From positions 5,456,001 through 5,520,000 of the forward strand of contig NC_014640.1 in assembly GCF_000165835.1 (NCBI RefSeq): a DNA stretch of 64,000 bases, written 5' to 3'. This DNA is from Achromobacter xylosoxidans A8 (GTDB taxonomy: Bacteria; Pseudomonadota; Gammaproteobacteria; Burkholderiales; Burkholderiaceae_B). Below are positions 51,049 to 63,158 of the stretch, piece by piece. The position numbers were made by a program, and so were the translations under genes. Within the stretch, counting starts at the first letter, position 1. Each line of letters opens with the position of its first letter. The notes beneath the pieces are model-generated. The model was not told the DNA's origin. It did not search any database and saw only the letters and a program-made list of their open reading frames with translations.

Positions 51049-52464
51049 ATGAAGCTTTTCCCGATTTTTGCCGATCTGAAAGACAGGCTGGTCCTGGTGG
51101 TAGGCGGCGGCGCCGTCGCCGAACGCAAGACGCTCGCGCTGCTGGAAGCCTCGGCCGACGTGCTGCTGGGCGCGCCGGAACTGACGCCCGCCCTGGCCGC
51201 CCTGGCCGCTGAAGGCCGCATTCGCCATCTGTCCGGCCGTTTCAATCCCGCCTGGCTCGACGAGGTCTGGTTGGTGGTCGCCGCCACCGATGACCGCGAC
51301 ACCAACGCCGCCGTGTCCGAGGCCGCCGTCGCCCGGCGCATCTTCAGCAACGTGGTGGACGATCCTGAGCTGTCGTCCTTCCAGGTGCCGTCCATCGTCG
51401 ACCGCTCACCCGTGATCGTCGCGATTTCCTCGTCTGGCGTGGCGCCGGTGCTGGCGCGTCGCATCCGGGAACGCATCGAATCGCTGTTCGACCATACTCT
51501 GGGCCAGTTGGCCGGGCTGGCCGCCAGCTACCGCAAGCGCATCCGCGCCAGCCATCCCGACCTGGGCGCGCGCCGCCGCTTCTACGACTGGCTGCTGGAC
51601 GGCCCGGTGGCCGGCTTCCTGCGCCAGCAACAGCCGGCCCAGGCCGAGGCCGCGCTGGCGGCGGCATTGGCGGCGCCGCGTGCGCCCGACGCCGGCAGCG
51701 TGGTACTGGTGGGCGCTGGACCCGGCGACCCCGGCCTGTTGACGCTGAAAGCGCTGCGCGCGCTGAATGAAGCCGACGTCATCCTGCACGACCGCCTGGT
51801 CAGCAGCGAGGTCATGTCGCTGGCGCGCCGCGACGCCGAACGCGTATCGGTCGGCAAGCTGCCCGGCGAGGACCACAACGCCACTCAGGCGCGCATCCAC
51901 AGGCTGATGGTCGAACATGCGCGCGCCGGCCGTCGCGTGGTGCGGCTCAAGGGCGGCGACGCCTTCATTTTCGGCCGGGGCGGAGAAGAGCTGGAGTACC
52001 TGCGCGCGCATGGCGTGCGCTATGAAGTAGTGCCCGGCATCACCGCCGCGCTGGCCTGTGCGGCCTACGCCGGCATCCCGTTGACGCATCGGGAACACGC
52101 CCAGTCCGTCCGCCTGATCACCGCGCACTGCCGCGAAGACGAAGACAACCTGGACTGGCCCGCGCTGGCCCGTGAAAAACAGACCCTGGCTTTCTACATG
52201 GGCGTCGGGCAACTGGATCTGCTGACCGGCCGCCTGCTGGCCCATGGCCGCGCGCCAGACACGCCCTTCGCCCTGATCGAAAACGGCAGCCGGCCCGAGC
52301 AGCGCGTGCTGTCCGGCACGCTGGAGCAACTGCCGGTCCTGGCGGCCGAGCACGCCATCCGCTCCCCCGCGCTCTTGATCGTGGGAGAGGTGGCGGGATT
52401 GGCGCCGCAACTGCAGTGGTTCGGCCAGCACATCGAGGGGCGGGTCGAGTGCATGGCGGCCTGA
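51049..52464 (+). CDS. cysG: Siroheme synthase CysG
   Basis: A 471-residue enzyme making siroheme from uroporphyrinogen III. N-terminal dehydrogenase/ferrochelatase: [27 protein letters not shown] with the NAD fold, and [26 protein letters not shown]-terminal methyltransferase from about residue 225: [62 protein letters not shown]. The ATG used is the family's start; the longer frame adds a leader. Siroheme serves nitrite and sulfite reductases; the position beside nitrate genes suggests the former, though nirBD is not here. A bidirectional terminator follows. Confidence 0.95.
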   Translation: MKLFPIFADLKDRLVLVVGGGAVAERKTLALLEASADVLLGAPELTPALAALAAEGRIRHLSGRFNPAWLDEVWLVVAATDDRDTNAAVSEAAVARRIFSNVVDDPELSSFQVPSIVDRSPVIVAISSSGVAPVLARRIRERIESLFDHTLGQLAGLAASYRKRIRASHPDLGARRRFYDWLLDGPVAGFLRQQQPAQAEAALAAALAAPRAPDAGSVVLVGAGPGDPGLLTLKALRALNEADVILHDRLVSSEVMSLARRDAERVSVGKLPGEDHNATQARIHRLMVEHARAGRRVVRLKGGDAFIFGRGGEELEYLRAHGVRYEVVPGITAALACAAYAGIPLTHREHAQSVRLITAHCREDEDNLDWPALAREKQTLAFYMGVGQLDLLTGRLLAHGRAPDTPFALIENGSRPEQRVLSGTLEQLPVLAAEHAIRSPALLIVGEVAGLAPQLQWFGQHIEGRVECMAA

Positions 52465-52501
52465 CGCAGTGAGCACAGGCCGACCTCGCCAGGCCAAATG
52501 A

Positions 52502-52531
52502 AAAACGCCAGCCGCTTCCGGCTGGCGTTTT
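52502..52531. terminator. Bidirectional terminator between cysG and upp
   Basis: Perfect stem AAAACGCCAGCCG / CGGCTGGCGTTTT, 13 pairs, CTTC loop. It gives TTTT on both strands at the stem base and ends both converging genes. Confidence 0.9.
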
Positions 52532-52554
52532 GGCTCATTGCCGTGCCCCGACCG

Positions 52555-53193
52555 CTATTCCGTCTTTTGGGTGGTGCCGAAGATACGGTCGCCGGCATCG
52601 CCCAGGCCAGGCATGATGTAGCCGTGCTCGTTCAGGCCGTCGTCGATGGACGCGGTGTAGATGTGCACGTCGGGGTGCTTGGCCAGCACCGCGTCGATGC
52701 CGACCGGCGCCGCGACCAGCACCAGGGCGCGGATTTCCTTGCAGCCGGCGCGCTTGAGCAGGTCGATCGCGGCGACCATGGAGCCGCCCGTGGCCAACAT
52801 CGGATCGACGATCAGGGCCAGGCGCTGGTCCAGTTCGCCCACCAGGCGTTCCAGGTAGGTATGCGCTTCCAGCGTTTCTTCGTTGCGGGCCACGCCCACC
52901 ACGCTGACCTTGGCGCCCGGAATCAGGCTGAGCACGCCGTCCAGCATGCCAATGCCGGCGCGCAGGATGGGCACCACGGTGACCTTCTTGCCGGCGATCT
53001 TCTCGACCTGCACCGAACCACACCAGCCCTCGACGGTGGCGGGCGCCAGCGGCAGGTCCTTGGACGCTTCGTAAGTGAGCAGCGCGCCCACTTCCTGCGA
53101 CAGCTCACGGAAGCTCTTGGTGCTGAGGTCGGCGCGGCGCATGATCCCGAGCTTGTGGCGGATCAGCGGATGGCGGATTTCGTGCACGGGCAT
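52555..53193 (-). CDS. upp: Uracil phosphoribosyltransferase
   Basis: A 212-residue pyrimidine salvage enzyme converting uracil and PRPP to UMP. It contains [29 protein letters not shown] at the N-terminus, the PRPP-binding [21 protein letters not shown], and the uracil site [16 protein letters not shown]. Length is standard. It stands alone without a uracil permease beside it. Downstream is the shared terminator with cysG. Confidence 0.96.
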   Translation of the reverse strand: MPVHEIRHPLIRHKLGIMRRADLSTKSFRELSQEVGALLTYEASKDLPLAPATVEGWCGSVQVEKIAGKKVTVVPILRAGIGMLDGVLSLIPGAKVSVVGVARNEETLEAHTYLERLVGELDQRLALIVDPMLATGGSMVAAIDLLKRAGCKEIRALVLVAAPVGIDAVLAKHPDVHIYTASIDDGLNEHGYIMPGLGDAGDRIFGTTQKTE

Positions 53194-53269
53194 GTGCGTA
53201 ACTCTCCAGAATATTGATAGACAGGGTTTTCGCCTCAGGCGGAACCATGACGGCGCGGCGCAGGCATGC

Positions 53270-54718
53270 TTATTGTTCGGTAAGCCAGGCGATCAGGGCG
53301 TCGTCGAAGGCGCGCACGGCGCCCGCCTGTTCGTGGTTGACGATGCTGACCACCACGTAGCGCTTGCCGCTGGCGCCCAGCACATAGCCCGCGATGGAGC
53401 GCACGTCGCGCAGCGAGCCGGTCTTCAGGTGGGCCATGCCCGCCGTGCCATCGCCCTTCAGGCGGCGGCGCACCGTGCCGTCCACGCCGGCGATCGCGAA
53501 AGAGGAGATGTACTCCGGCATGACGGGCGAGTTCCAGGCCACGGTCAGCATCGACGCCAGGCTGTCGGCCGACACCCGCGCATCGCGCGACAGGCCGGCG
53601 CCGTTGTCGATGACCAGTTCGGGCATGTCCAGGCCCTGCCTGGCCAGCAGTTCCTTGGCCACGGTTTCGCTGCTGGAGACGGTGGCAGGCCGCCGGCCGC
53701 GCTCGGCGCCCAGGGTCAGCAGCAAGGTGCGCGCCATGACGTTGTTGCTGCGCTTGTTGATCTGGCGGATCGCCTCGGCCAGCGTGGGCGAATCATGCGA
53801 GGCCAGCACCACCGCGTCGGGCGGCACCATGCCGGAACGGACCTGGCCCTTGAAGGTGCCTCCCAGCTCCTTCCAGAGCATGCGGAACACCTCGGTGGCG
53901 TAGTCGGGCTGCGACAGCGCCAGGCGGTACAGGCTGAATTCGCCGCAGGAGCCGGCCACCTTGCCGTTCACGCGGATGGTCACGCCCTGCTGGGTGATCA
54001 ACGGTTCGGTGGTCACCACCGGCGCGCCCGGGCAACGGGCGTCGCTCCATTCGACGCGGCCCTCGATCTTCAGGCCCGGCAGCGGCGGATCGATCAGCGG
54101 CACCCATTTGTTGGCGGCGGGGTCCGGCGTGAACAGCAGCCGCAGCGCGCCAAAGCCCACCATCAAGGCGTCCGGGCTGGCGTTATAGGCCCGGTCCGGA
54201 GCGCCGTCGAAGGCGCCGGGGTCGGTCGCGACCTGGCCGAAGATGCTGCGGTCGATGACCAGGTCATTGATCTGCTTGACGCCGCGCAGGCGCAATTCGC
54301 GCAGCAGCACCCACAGGTCCTGCAACAGGAATTGCGGATCGCCCCCTGCCCGCAGGTACAGCGGGCCGCTCAGCACGCCCTTGGCGTCGGGCCGCGCGCC
54401 GGGCGCCGTCATGAACTCGGTGCGCCAGACGTAGTTGGGCCCCAGTTCGGACAGCGCGGCCCAGGTCGTGACCAGCTTCATCACCGAGGCGGGATTGCGC
54501 GACTCCTTGGCGTTCAACGCCACCAGCCGCGGCCCGCCCACCTCCTGCACCACCAGGGACAGGGAGCTGTCAGGCAGCTTGCTGGCCTTCCAGGCGTTCA
54601 CCACGTTGGGCGGCAAGCCGGGAACCTGCGCCCCGGCCACCCCCGCCACCGCGGCCAGCAGCCCGCCGGCCAGCCATCGCTTCAGCCCGCCCATACGCAT
54701 ATTCGCTCGTCCCGTCAT
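53270..54718 (-). CDS. dacB: D-alanyl-D-alanine carboxypeptidase/endopeptidase DacB (PBP4 type)
   Basis: A 482-residue periplasmic penicillin-binding protein trimming or opening peptidoglycan cross-links. Signal peptide: [20 protein letters not shown]. Active-site motifs are S78-V-M-K81 in [14 protein letters not shown] in [12 protein letters not shown], and KTG in [12 protein letters not shown] large insertion lies between the first two motifs, as in class C PBP4. The start at [10 protein letters not shown] is chosen for length; two other ATGs follow within eight codons. It is 110 bases downstream of the binding-protein gene. Confidence 0.92.
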   Translation of the reverse strand: MTGRANMRMGGLKRWLAGGLLAAVAGVAGAQVPGLPPNVVNAWKASKLPDSSLSLVVQEVGGPRLVALNAKESRNPASVMKLVTTWAALSELGPNYVWRTEFMTAPGARPDAKGVLSGPLYLRAGGDPQFLLQDLWVLLRELRLRGVKQINDLVIDRSIFGQVATDPGAFDGAPDRAYNASPDALMVGFGALRLLFTPDPAANKWVPLIDPPLPGLKIEGRVEWSDARCPGAPVVTTEPLITQQGVTIRVNGKVAGSCGEFSLYRLALSQPDYATEVFRMLWKELGGTFKGQVRSGMVPPDAVVLASHDSPTLAEAIRQINKRSNNVMARTLLLTLGAERGRRPATVSSSETVAKELLARQGLDMPELVIDNGAGLSRDARVSADSLASMLTVAWNSPVMPEYISSFAIAGVDGTVRRRLKGDGTAGMAHLKTGSLRDVRSIAGYVLGASGKRYVVVSIVNHEQAGAVRAFDDALIAWLTEQ

Positions 54719-54828
54719 GCCACGCCCACCCGGTTGCTCGTCCTGCAAAACCGAGAGCATACAAAACCTGGAAGGATTGCGGCGTGGTGGGCCTTCCTCC
54801 CGCCACGCCCGAAGGAGCGAAATGCTCC

Positions 54829-55986
54829 CTACTTCTGCAGCCGCCACTTGCCGGAAGCGACGGTCGCCATCACCAGCGCCCGCTCATCCAGCCCGTTGTG
54901 GTCGGTGGGACTCATATTGACCACGCCGGTCGCGGTGGGCAGGTTCTTGACGTTTTCCAGCGCATCGCGCAGCGCCGCCCGGAACTCGGGCGTGCCGGGC
55001 TTGGCGGTCTTCAGCGCCACCGGGACGGCCTGCTGCAGCAGCAGGCCGACGTCCCAGGTATAGGCGGCGAACAGGGACACCGTGCCCGCGCCGTTGGCCG
55101 CCTCGTACTTCTTGGCGAAGGCCTGGGCGGTGGACTTGACGGGGTTGGTATCCGGCAGCAGGTCGGCCACCATCACCGGCCCCACCGGCACCCAGGCGCC
55201 CTCACAGGCATCGCCACAGACCCGCAGGAAGTCGTTGTTGGCCACGCCGTGGTTGAAATAGATCTTGCCCTTGTAGCCGCGCTCGCGCAGCGCCCGGGCC
55301 GGCATGGCGGCAGGCGTGCCCGAGGCGCCGACCACCACGGCGTCAGGCGCCGCGCCGATCACCTTCAGCGTCTGGGCCACGGCGGAAGTATCCGTGGGCG
55401 CAAAGGCTTCCTTGCCCACCACCTCGATACCGTGCTTTTTGGCCGCCTTCTCGATTTCCACCCAGAAGGTCTCGCCCAACGCGTTGTTGAAGCCGATGAA
55501 GGCCAGCTTCTTCACGCCGTTGGCCGCGGCGTGCCGCGCAATGCCTTCTGCCATCAGCGAATCGGAGTGCGGGGTCTTGAACACCCAGCGGCGCTTGTCG
55601 TCCACCGGCTCGATCAGCCGCGCCGACGAGGCCAGCGTGATCACGGGCGTGGTTCCGCTGGCCACGGTGTCCAGCATGGCCATGGTGTTGGGCGTGGTGG
55701 AAGAGCCGACGATCAGATCAACCTTGTTCTCCGAGATCAGCTTATGGGAATTGCTGACCGCACGGGTGGTGTCGGACGCGTCGTCCAGCACCACGTACTC
55801 GACCTTGACGCCGCCGATCTCGGTGGGCAGCAGGCTGATGGTGTTGCGTTCGGGGATGCCCAGCGAAGCCTGGGGACCGGTGGTGGACAGGGTGGCGCCG
55901 ATTTTCACCTGGGCCAGCGCGGGCGCGGCGCCCGCGGCCAGCAGGGCGGCCAGCGTGGCGGCCATGAGGGTACGACTAGGGGTCAT
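54829..55986 (-). CDS. Leu/Ile/Val-type ABC transporter substrate-binding protein
   Basis: A 385-residue type I periplasmic receptor. The signal peptide (LMAATLAALLAAGAAPALAQ) leads to VKIGATLSTTGPQASLGIPERNTISLLP, the usual opening of LivK-like proteins. Ligand-contact regions include SSTTPNTMAMLDTVASGTTPVITLASSA and YKGKIYFNHGVANND. No permease or ATPase genes adjoin it, so it must use a system encoded elsewhere or act as a receptor. A divergent IclR gene 235 bases away is the probable regulator. In this group aromatic acids are frequent ligands, but nothing here proves that. Confidence 0.9.
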   Translation of the reverse strand: MTPSRTLMAATLAALLAAGAAPALAQVKIGATLSTTGPQASLGIPERNTISLLPTEIGGVKVEYVVLDDASDTTRAVSNSHKLISENKVDLIVGSSTTPNTMAMLDTVASGTTPVITLASSARLIEPVDDKRRWVFKTPHSDSLMAEGIARHAAANGVKKLAFIGFNNALGETFWVEIEKAAKKHGIEVVGKEAFAPTDTSAVAQTLKVIGAAPDAVVVGASGTPAAMPARALRERGYKGKIYFNHGVANNDFLRVCGDACEGAWVPVGPVMVADLLPDTNPVKSTAQAFAKKYEAANGAGTVSLFAAYTWDVGLLLQQAVPVALKTAKPGTPEFRAALRDALENVKNLPTATGVVNMSPTDHNGLDERALVMATVASGKWRLQK

Positions 55987-56221
55987 GCGGAGTCTCCTTG
56001 GATACGCGGATGTCTTATGCTTGGCGCCGATCCGCTACGGCGTGGAACTCTGGTTATACGGCGGGGAACCCGGCGGGCGGGTACCTCGGGGGCCCGCTGC
56101 GGGTTTGTCCGCAGAGGCTCGCGGCGCGGTGCGGCTGCGTCATTGCTGGTCTCCACGTTGCCAGTGACTGGCTGGCGCTGTATTTTTTAGTGATACACGT
56201 ATTCTAATAAGAGACAAATTC

Positions 56222-57037
56222 ATGTCAACAGATAGCAGCACGGGGATCCAATCAGCCGAAATCGCCCTGGACGTGCTGACCCGGCTGGCCGAATTGGGCG
56301 GCGCCCTGTCCGTGTCCGAACTGGGCCGCAGCCTGGACATGCCGCGTGCCAAGGTGCACCGCTACCTGGTGTCGCTGGAGCGGCGCGGTTATGTAGAGCA
56401 GGACGCGGCCAGCGCCCGCTATCGGCTAGGCCCGCAGGCCCTGCACACCGGGCTGGCGGCGCTGGCCGAGGTGGATTTCGTGAAGCTGGCCGCTGGCAGC
56501 CTGGACGGCCTGAGCGCCGCCATCGGCCAGACCGTATTCATTTCCGTCTGGGGCCAGCACGGCCCCACCATCGTGCAATGGCGCGACGCGCGGCTGCCGG
56601 TGACCGTCAACGTGCGGGTGGGCTCGGTGCTGCCGCTGCTCAACAGCGCCACCGGCCGGGTCTTCGCCGCCTGGCTGCCCGAATCCCTGGCCCTGCCGCG
56701 GGCGCTGGCCGAGTGGGATGCGCTGCGCGCCCATGACCCCGATGCCGCCCGGGTGCTGGACGCAACCGAACCGCCCGCCGATCCCGCCGCCGCGCTGCGC
56801 CGGCAATGGCAGGCGACGCGCCAGCGCGGCTACGCCAGCGTCAGCGGTCACTTGCTGCATGGCATCGCCTCGGCCGCGGTGCCGGTGCTGGACGCGCAAG
56901 GCCATCTGGCCGGCGCCTTCACCAGCCTGGGGCTGCACGGCAGCTTCGACCTGTCGCCGGACGGCGAACCCGTGCGGGCGCTGAGCGCGGCCGCGGCGGA
57001 TTGTTCGCGCCGGCTGGGATGGAGCCCATCGCGCTGA
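56222..57037 (+). CDS. IclR-family transcriptional regulator
   Basis: A 271-residue regulator. The winged helix-turn-helix is at about residues 10-72 ([45 protein letters not shown]), followed by the effector domain with [21 protein letters not shown] and [15 protein letters not shown]. It is divergent from the isolated Leu/Ile/Val-type receptor and probably controls it. The intergenic part contains GTGATACACGTATTC with a small ATAC/GTAT dyad near 56193 that could be an operator. Ligand unknown. Confidence 0.92.
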   Translation: MSTDSSTGIQSAEIALDVLTRLAELGGALSVSELGRSLDMPRAKVHRYLVSLERRGYVEQDAASARYRLGPQALHTGLAALAEVDFVKLAAGSLDGLSAAIGQTVFISVWGQHGPTIVQWRDARLPVTVNVRVGSVLPLLNSATGRVFAAWLPESLALPRALAEWDALRAHDPDAARVLDATEPPADPAAALRRQWQATRQRGYASVSGHLLHGIASAAVPVLDAQGHLAGAFTSLGLHGSFDLSPDGEPVRALSAAAADCSRRLGWSPSR

Positions 57038-57173
57038 ACCGCGGGCGTGGCGGCCTTCCGTCCCCCGGCCGGGCGCCTCGATTTTGCGGCCGCTTTACAA
57101 TACAGGGTTGCCCCGGGCCTGCCCGGCTCGTTTTCGCCCCTCTTTTTGCCGCCCTTGCCGGACGGATAGCCGC

Positions 57174-59365
<2,192 letters not shown>

Positions 59366-59378
59366 AGCGCGGCGCGGG

Positions 59379-60182
59379 CTAGCGGCGGGGGCCGATCTGG
59401 AAGCGGCGAAGCTCCTCGTCGATGGCCTGCGCCAATTCCGCGCCGCGACTGCGCGGCATGCGGTTCGCCGGCGCAACTATCCCTAGCGCCGCGGTGCCGC
59501 TGGCGCCGACGGCGAATGCCACGCCCACTCCCCCCACGCCTTGGCCGCTCACCTGGGTATAGCCTTGCGTGCGCGCCTGCCGAACCCAGCGCAGCAATTT
59601 CGACAGCGACAGGTCTTTCGCCAGGTATTGCCGCCGGTGGCGTTCGAAATGCGCTCCGATCCTGTCGTCGTCCCATTGCGCCAGCAACGCAAAGCTGGGA
59701 ATACCCAACCCCAGCAGACGCGCTCCTCCCACGTAATCGGCGTAGGACCGGATGGGGCGCGAACCTTCCTCCAGATGCAGGCAGTGGCTGTAGTCGCCAC
59801 TACGGACCACCAGGAAAGTGTGCTCATCCGAACGGCGCGCCAGCGCCTTCATGACGGGAACACAGATCTGCGTCAGCGGCGCCTGCGCCAACGCCACCAG
59901 GCCCATCCCCATCGACTCCAATCCCAGGCAATAGGCGCCGCTGACCGCGTCGCGCCTTGCATAGCCAGCGGATACGAGCACCGACAACATGCGATATGCG
60001 GTCGTCCGGTCGAGCCCCGAATGCGCCACCAGGTCGCGCAGCGCCATGCCGCCCGCCTGTTCGACGCTCAGTAGCCGCAGCAGGTCCAACGCCCGGCCGA
60101 TGCTCTGTGCTCCGCGCACGGGCCGCGACGCCGAAACGGGGGAACAGGATCGTGTGGCAGTTGCGCGCGGCATGGTCGGCAT
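59379..60182 (-). CDS. IclR-family regulator of the acyl-CoA carboxylase operon
   Basis: A 267-residue regulator. The DNA-binding part is GAQSIGRALDLLRLLSVEQAGGMALRDLVAHSGLDRTTAYRMLSVLVSAGYARR; the effector part contains EHTFLVVRSGDYSHCLHLEEGSRPI and GVGVAFAVGASGTAALGIVAP. It is divergent from the carboxylase-dehydrogenase-hydratase operon with 164 bases between, which hold a tandem TTGTGCACA repeat. A start three codons further in is possible. The inducer is probably a CoA or carboxylic acid of that pathway (inference). Confidence 0.92.
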   Translation of the reverse strand: MPTMPRATATRSCSPVSASRPVRGAQSIGRALDLLRLLSVEQAGGMALRDLVAHSGLDRTTAYRMLSVLVSAGYARRDAVSGAYCLGLESMGMGLVALAQAPLTQICVPVMKALARRSDEHTFLVVRSGDYSHCLHLEEGSRPIRSYADYVGGARLLGLGIPSFALLAQWDDDRIGAHFERHRRQYLAKDLSLSKLLRWVRQARTQGYTQVSGQGVGGVGVAFAVGASGTAALGIVAPANRMPRSRGAELAQAIDEELRRFQIGPRR

Positions 60183-60236
60183 TCCAGGGGTCTAGTCCAG
60201 ATGGGTCGATCATAGCGAGATTGTCAGCGAGGCGGA

Positions 60237-60254
60237 TTGTGCACATTGTGCACA
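60237..60254. promoter_or_regulatory. Tandem TTGTGCACA operator in the IclR/carboxylase intergenic region
   Basis: Two direct copies of TTGTGCACA end to end; each includes the self-complementary TGTGCACA. The segment is about 90 bases before the carboxylase ATG and 55 bases before the regulator's ATG. A likely binding site of the divergent IclR protein. Confidence 0.6.
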
Positions 60255-60346
60255 CACGGACAGATAGTCGTTGCCGCGTCTGCGCAGCTGGCCTGGAATG
60301 TCTCCACAACGGCCTGCAGCCACGAAAAACATAACCGCGACGAGAC

Positions 60347-61960
60347 ATGATTCCCTACCAATCCCGCCTTCCCGCCGGATCCCCCGCCTTCACCGAACAA
60401 CGCGCCGGCATGCTGGCCCTCATCGCAGAAATGCGGGCGCTTGAACAACGCGCCCGCGACGCGTCCGAGCGCGCCGCACCGGCCTTCGCTCGGCGCGGCG
60501 CCTTGTTGCCGCGTGAACGTGTCGACCGCCTGCTTGACCCTGGCCGGCCTTTCCTGCCGCTGGCGACGCTGGCGGGATACGGCATGGATGGCGCCGACCT
60601 GGACGCCTGCGTACCGGGAGGGTCGCAGATCGCCGGGATCGGCTACGTCAGCGGCGTGCGCTGCATGGTCATCGCCACGGACTCCGGCATCGAGGCCGGC
60701 GCGCTCACGGAAGCCGGCAATATGAAGCTCATGCGCTGCCAGGAGATCGCGCTCGAGAACCGCCTGCCCTTCGTGCATCTGGTGGAGTCCGCCGGCGCCA
60801 ACCTGCGCAAGTACCGAGTCGACAAATTCATCCGCGGCGGCGGCATGTTCTACAACCTGGCGCGCCTGTCGGCCGCCGGCCTGCCGGTCATCACCGTGGT
60901 GCATGGCTCATCGACCGCGGGCGGCGCCTACATGCCGGGCCTGTCCGACTACGTAATCATGGTGCGCAGACAGGCCAAGGCGTTCCTCGCCGGCCCCCCG
61001 TTACTCAAAGCGGCGACGGGCGAAGTGGCCAGCGCCGAAGAACTGGGCGGCGCCGACATGCACGCCCGCATCAGCGGCCTGGCCGAATACGTGGCGGAAG
61101 ACGACGCCCACGCCATCGCCATCGCCCGCGCGGTGTTGGACACCCTGCCCTGGCCGCGGGCGGCCGCCGCGGGCATCGCCACTCCGCCACGCCTGGATCC
61201 GGACGAATTGGCTGGCGTCATGGTGCTGGAGCACCGCCGGCCCATCGATATGCGGGAAATCATTGCTCGCGTGGTGGACGATTCTCTTTGGCTCGACTTC
61301 AAGCCGGACTATGGCGCGCAGACAATCTGCGGACATGCCCGCATCGACGGCCACGCGGTGGGAGTCGTCAGCAACAACGGTCCCATCGATCCTGCAGGCG
61401 CGACCAAAGCAACGCAATTCATCCATCTCTGCAATCAATCCGGCACGCCGCTGCTGTTCTTGCAGAACACCACCGGCTTCATCGTGGGCCGCGCCTCGGA
61501 AGAGGCCGGCATGATCAAGCATGGCTCGAAGATGATCCAGGCTCTGTCCAACTCCCGCGTGCCGCAGATCACCATCCATTGCGGCGCCTCTTTCGGCGCG
61601 GGCAACTACGGCATGTGCGGACGCGCATTCCGCCCCCGCTTCTGCTTCTCGTGGCCCAATGCCCGCACCGCGGTCATGGGCGGCGAGCAAGCGGCCGGCA
61701 CGCTGGAGATCATCGCCCGCCAGCAAGCCGAACGCGGCGGACGTCCCGTTGACGAGGCGGCCCTGGCCGCACAGAAGGCCGAAGTCATCGCGAATTTCGA
61801 CCGGCAGGCCCGCGCCTTCTACACCAGCGGACACTTGCTCGACGACGGCGTGATCGATCCGCGGGACACCCGCGCGGTGCTCGCGTTCGTGCTTGCCACC
61901 ATCGCCGAAGGCCAGGCGCGATCGCCGCAGCCGATGCAATTCGGCGTGCCGCGCTTCTGA
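60347..61960 (+). CDS. Acyl-CoA carboxylase beta (carboxyltransferase) subunit, MCC/GCC type
   Basis: A 537-residue biotin-dependent carboxyltransferase of the methylcrotonyl-/geranyl-CoA carboxylase group. Marks: LVESAGANLRKYRVDKFIRGGGMFYNLARLSAAGLP, HGSSTAGGAYMPGLSDYVIMV, PLLKAATGEVASAEELGGADMHA, LQNTTGFIVGRASEEAGMIKHGSKM, and ARTAVMGGEQAAGTL. These are the acyl-CoA and biotin sites. The order carboxylase-dehydrogenase-hydratase resembles atuCDE of acyclic terpene breakdown more than liuABCD of leucine breakdown, in which the dehydrogenase comes first. The biotin-carrying alpha subunit would be expected past the right edge. Confidence 0.88.
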   Translation: MIPYQSRLPAGSPAFTEQRAGMLALIAEMRALEQRARDASERAAPAFARRGALLPRERVDRLLDPGRPFLPLATLAGYGMDGADLDACVPGGSQIAGIGYVSGVRCMVIATDSGIEAGALTEAGNMKLMRCQEIALENRLPFVHLVESAGANLRKYRVDKFIRGGGMFYNLARLSAAGLPVITVVHGSSTAGGAYMPGLSDYVIMVRRQAKAFLAGPPLLKAATGEVASAEELGGADMHARISGLAEYVAEDDAHAIAIARAVLDTLPWPRAAAAGIATPPRLDPDELAGVMVLEHRRPIDMREIIARVVDDSLWLDFKPDYGAQTICGHARIDGHAVGVVSNNGPIDPAGATKATQFIHLCNQSGTPLLFLQNTTGFIVGRASEEAGMIKHGSKMIQALSNSRVPQITIHCGASFGAGNYGMCGRAFRPRFCFSWPNARTAVMGGEQAAGTLEIIARQQAERGGRPVDEAALAAQKAEVIANFDRQARAFYTSGHLLDDGVIDPRDTRAVLAFVLATIAEGQARSPQPMQFGVPRF

Positions 61961-61988
61961 AACCAATAACCAGAACCAAGGAGACGAC

Positions 61989-63152
61989 ATGCTCTACACC
62001 CAGCAACACCGCGAACTGATGGACAGCCTCAGGCGCTTCATCGCCGCCGAGATCGACCCTTACGTGGACGAATGGGAAGCCGCCGAGATCTTCCCGGCGC
62101 GCGAACTGTTCAGGAAGATGGGGCCACTGGGATACCTGGGCATTACGAAGCCCGAAGCCTACGGTGGCCTGGGCTTGGACTTCTCATACGCCATGGCGGC
62201 CTCCGAGGCCATGGGATACGCCCGCGCGCAAGGAGTCGCGATGGGCATCGGCGTACAGACCAATATGGCCACCCCCGCGCTGGCCGCGTTCGGCTCCGAC
62301 GCGCTGCGCCAGGAGTTCCTGGCGCCCGCGATAGCTGGCGAGGCGGTCGCGTCCATCGGCGTATCCGAACAGGGCGCGGGATCGGATGTGGCATCTCTCA
62401 AGACCCGCGCGCGGCGCGACGGCGACGACTATGTGATCAGCGGATCGAAGATGTGGATCACCAATGGCACCCAGGCAGACTGGATCTGCCTGTTGTGCAA
62501 TACCTCCGAGGGCAATCCGCACAAGAACAAGTCGCTCATCGTGGTGCCGCTGCGGGAAAACGGCAAACGCGTGCGCGGCGTCGAGGTGCAGAAGATCCGC
62601 AAGCTCGGCATGTGGAGTTCGGACACCGCGCAGATCTTCCTCGACGAAGTCCGCGTGCCCGTGCGCAACCGCATCGGCGAGGAAGGCATGGGCTTCATCT
62701 ACCAGATGAAGCAGTTCCAGGAAGAGCGTCTGGACGGCGCAGCGCGGCGGCTGGCCGCCATCATGTGGATTCAGGAGACCGTGGACTACCTGCGGCAACG
62801 CCAGGCCTTCGGCCGCCCGCTGCTGGACAACCAGTACATCCAGTTCAAACTGGCCGAACTCAAGACCGAACTGGAGGCGCTGCGCGGGCTGATCTATCTT
62901 GCGACCCAAACCTATATCGAAGGCGGCGACGTCGTCGAGCTTGCGTCCATGGCCAAGCTGAAGGCAGGACGCCTGTCGCGCGAGATCACCGATTGGTGCA
63001 TGCAATTCCAGGGCGGCATGGGCTACACCTGGGACAACCCGGTGTCCCGCGCCTATCGCGACTACCGGCTGTGCTCCATCGGCGGAGGCGCCGACGAGGT
63101 CATGCTGATGGTGATCGCCCGCCACATGGGCCTGATGGCCAAGAAAGCCTGA
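61989..63152 (+). CDS. Acyl-CoA dehydrogenase
   Basis: A 387-residue flavoprotein oxidising an acyl-CoA to the enoyl-CoA. AAGGAGACGAC precedes the ATG. Marks: LGYLGITKPEAYGGLGLDFSY, IGVSEQGAGSDVASLKTRA and WITNGTQADW around the FAD, QFQEERLDGA near the substrate, RQAFGRPLLDNQYIQFKLAEL, and QFQGGMGYTWDNPVSRAYRDYRL at the end. A catalytic glutamate in the C-terminal helices is expected but I cannot place it with certainty. Similar to citronellyl-CoA dehydrogenase (AtuD) in operon position. Followed after six bases by the hydratase gene. Confidence 0.9.
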   Translation: MLYTQQHRELMDSLRRFIAAEIDPYVDEWEAAEIFPARELFRKMGPLGYLGITKPEAYGGLGLDFSYAMAASEAMGYARAQGVAMGIGVQTNMATPALAAFGSDALRQEFLAPAIAGEAVASIGVSEQGAGSDVASLKTRARRDGDDYVISGSKMWITNGTQADWICLLCNTSEGNPHKNKSLIVVPLRENGKRVRGVEVQKIRKLGMWSSDTAQIFLDEVRVPVRNRIGEEGMGFIYQMKQFQEERLDGAARRLAAIMWIQETVDYLRQRQAFGRPLLDNQYIQFKLAELKTELEALRGLIYLATQTYIEGGDVVELASMAKLKAGRLSREITDWCMQFQGGMGYTWDNPVSRAYRDYRLCSIGGGADEVMLMVIARHMGLMAKKA

Positions 63153-63158
63153 GGCCCC

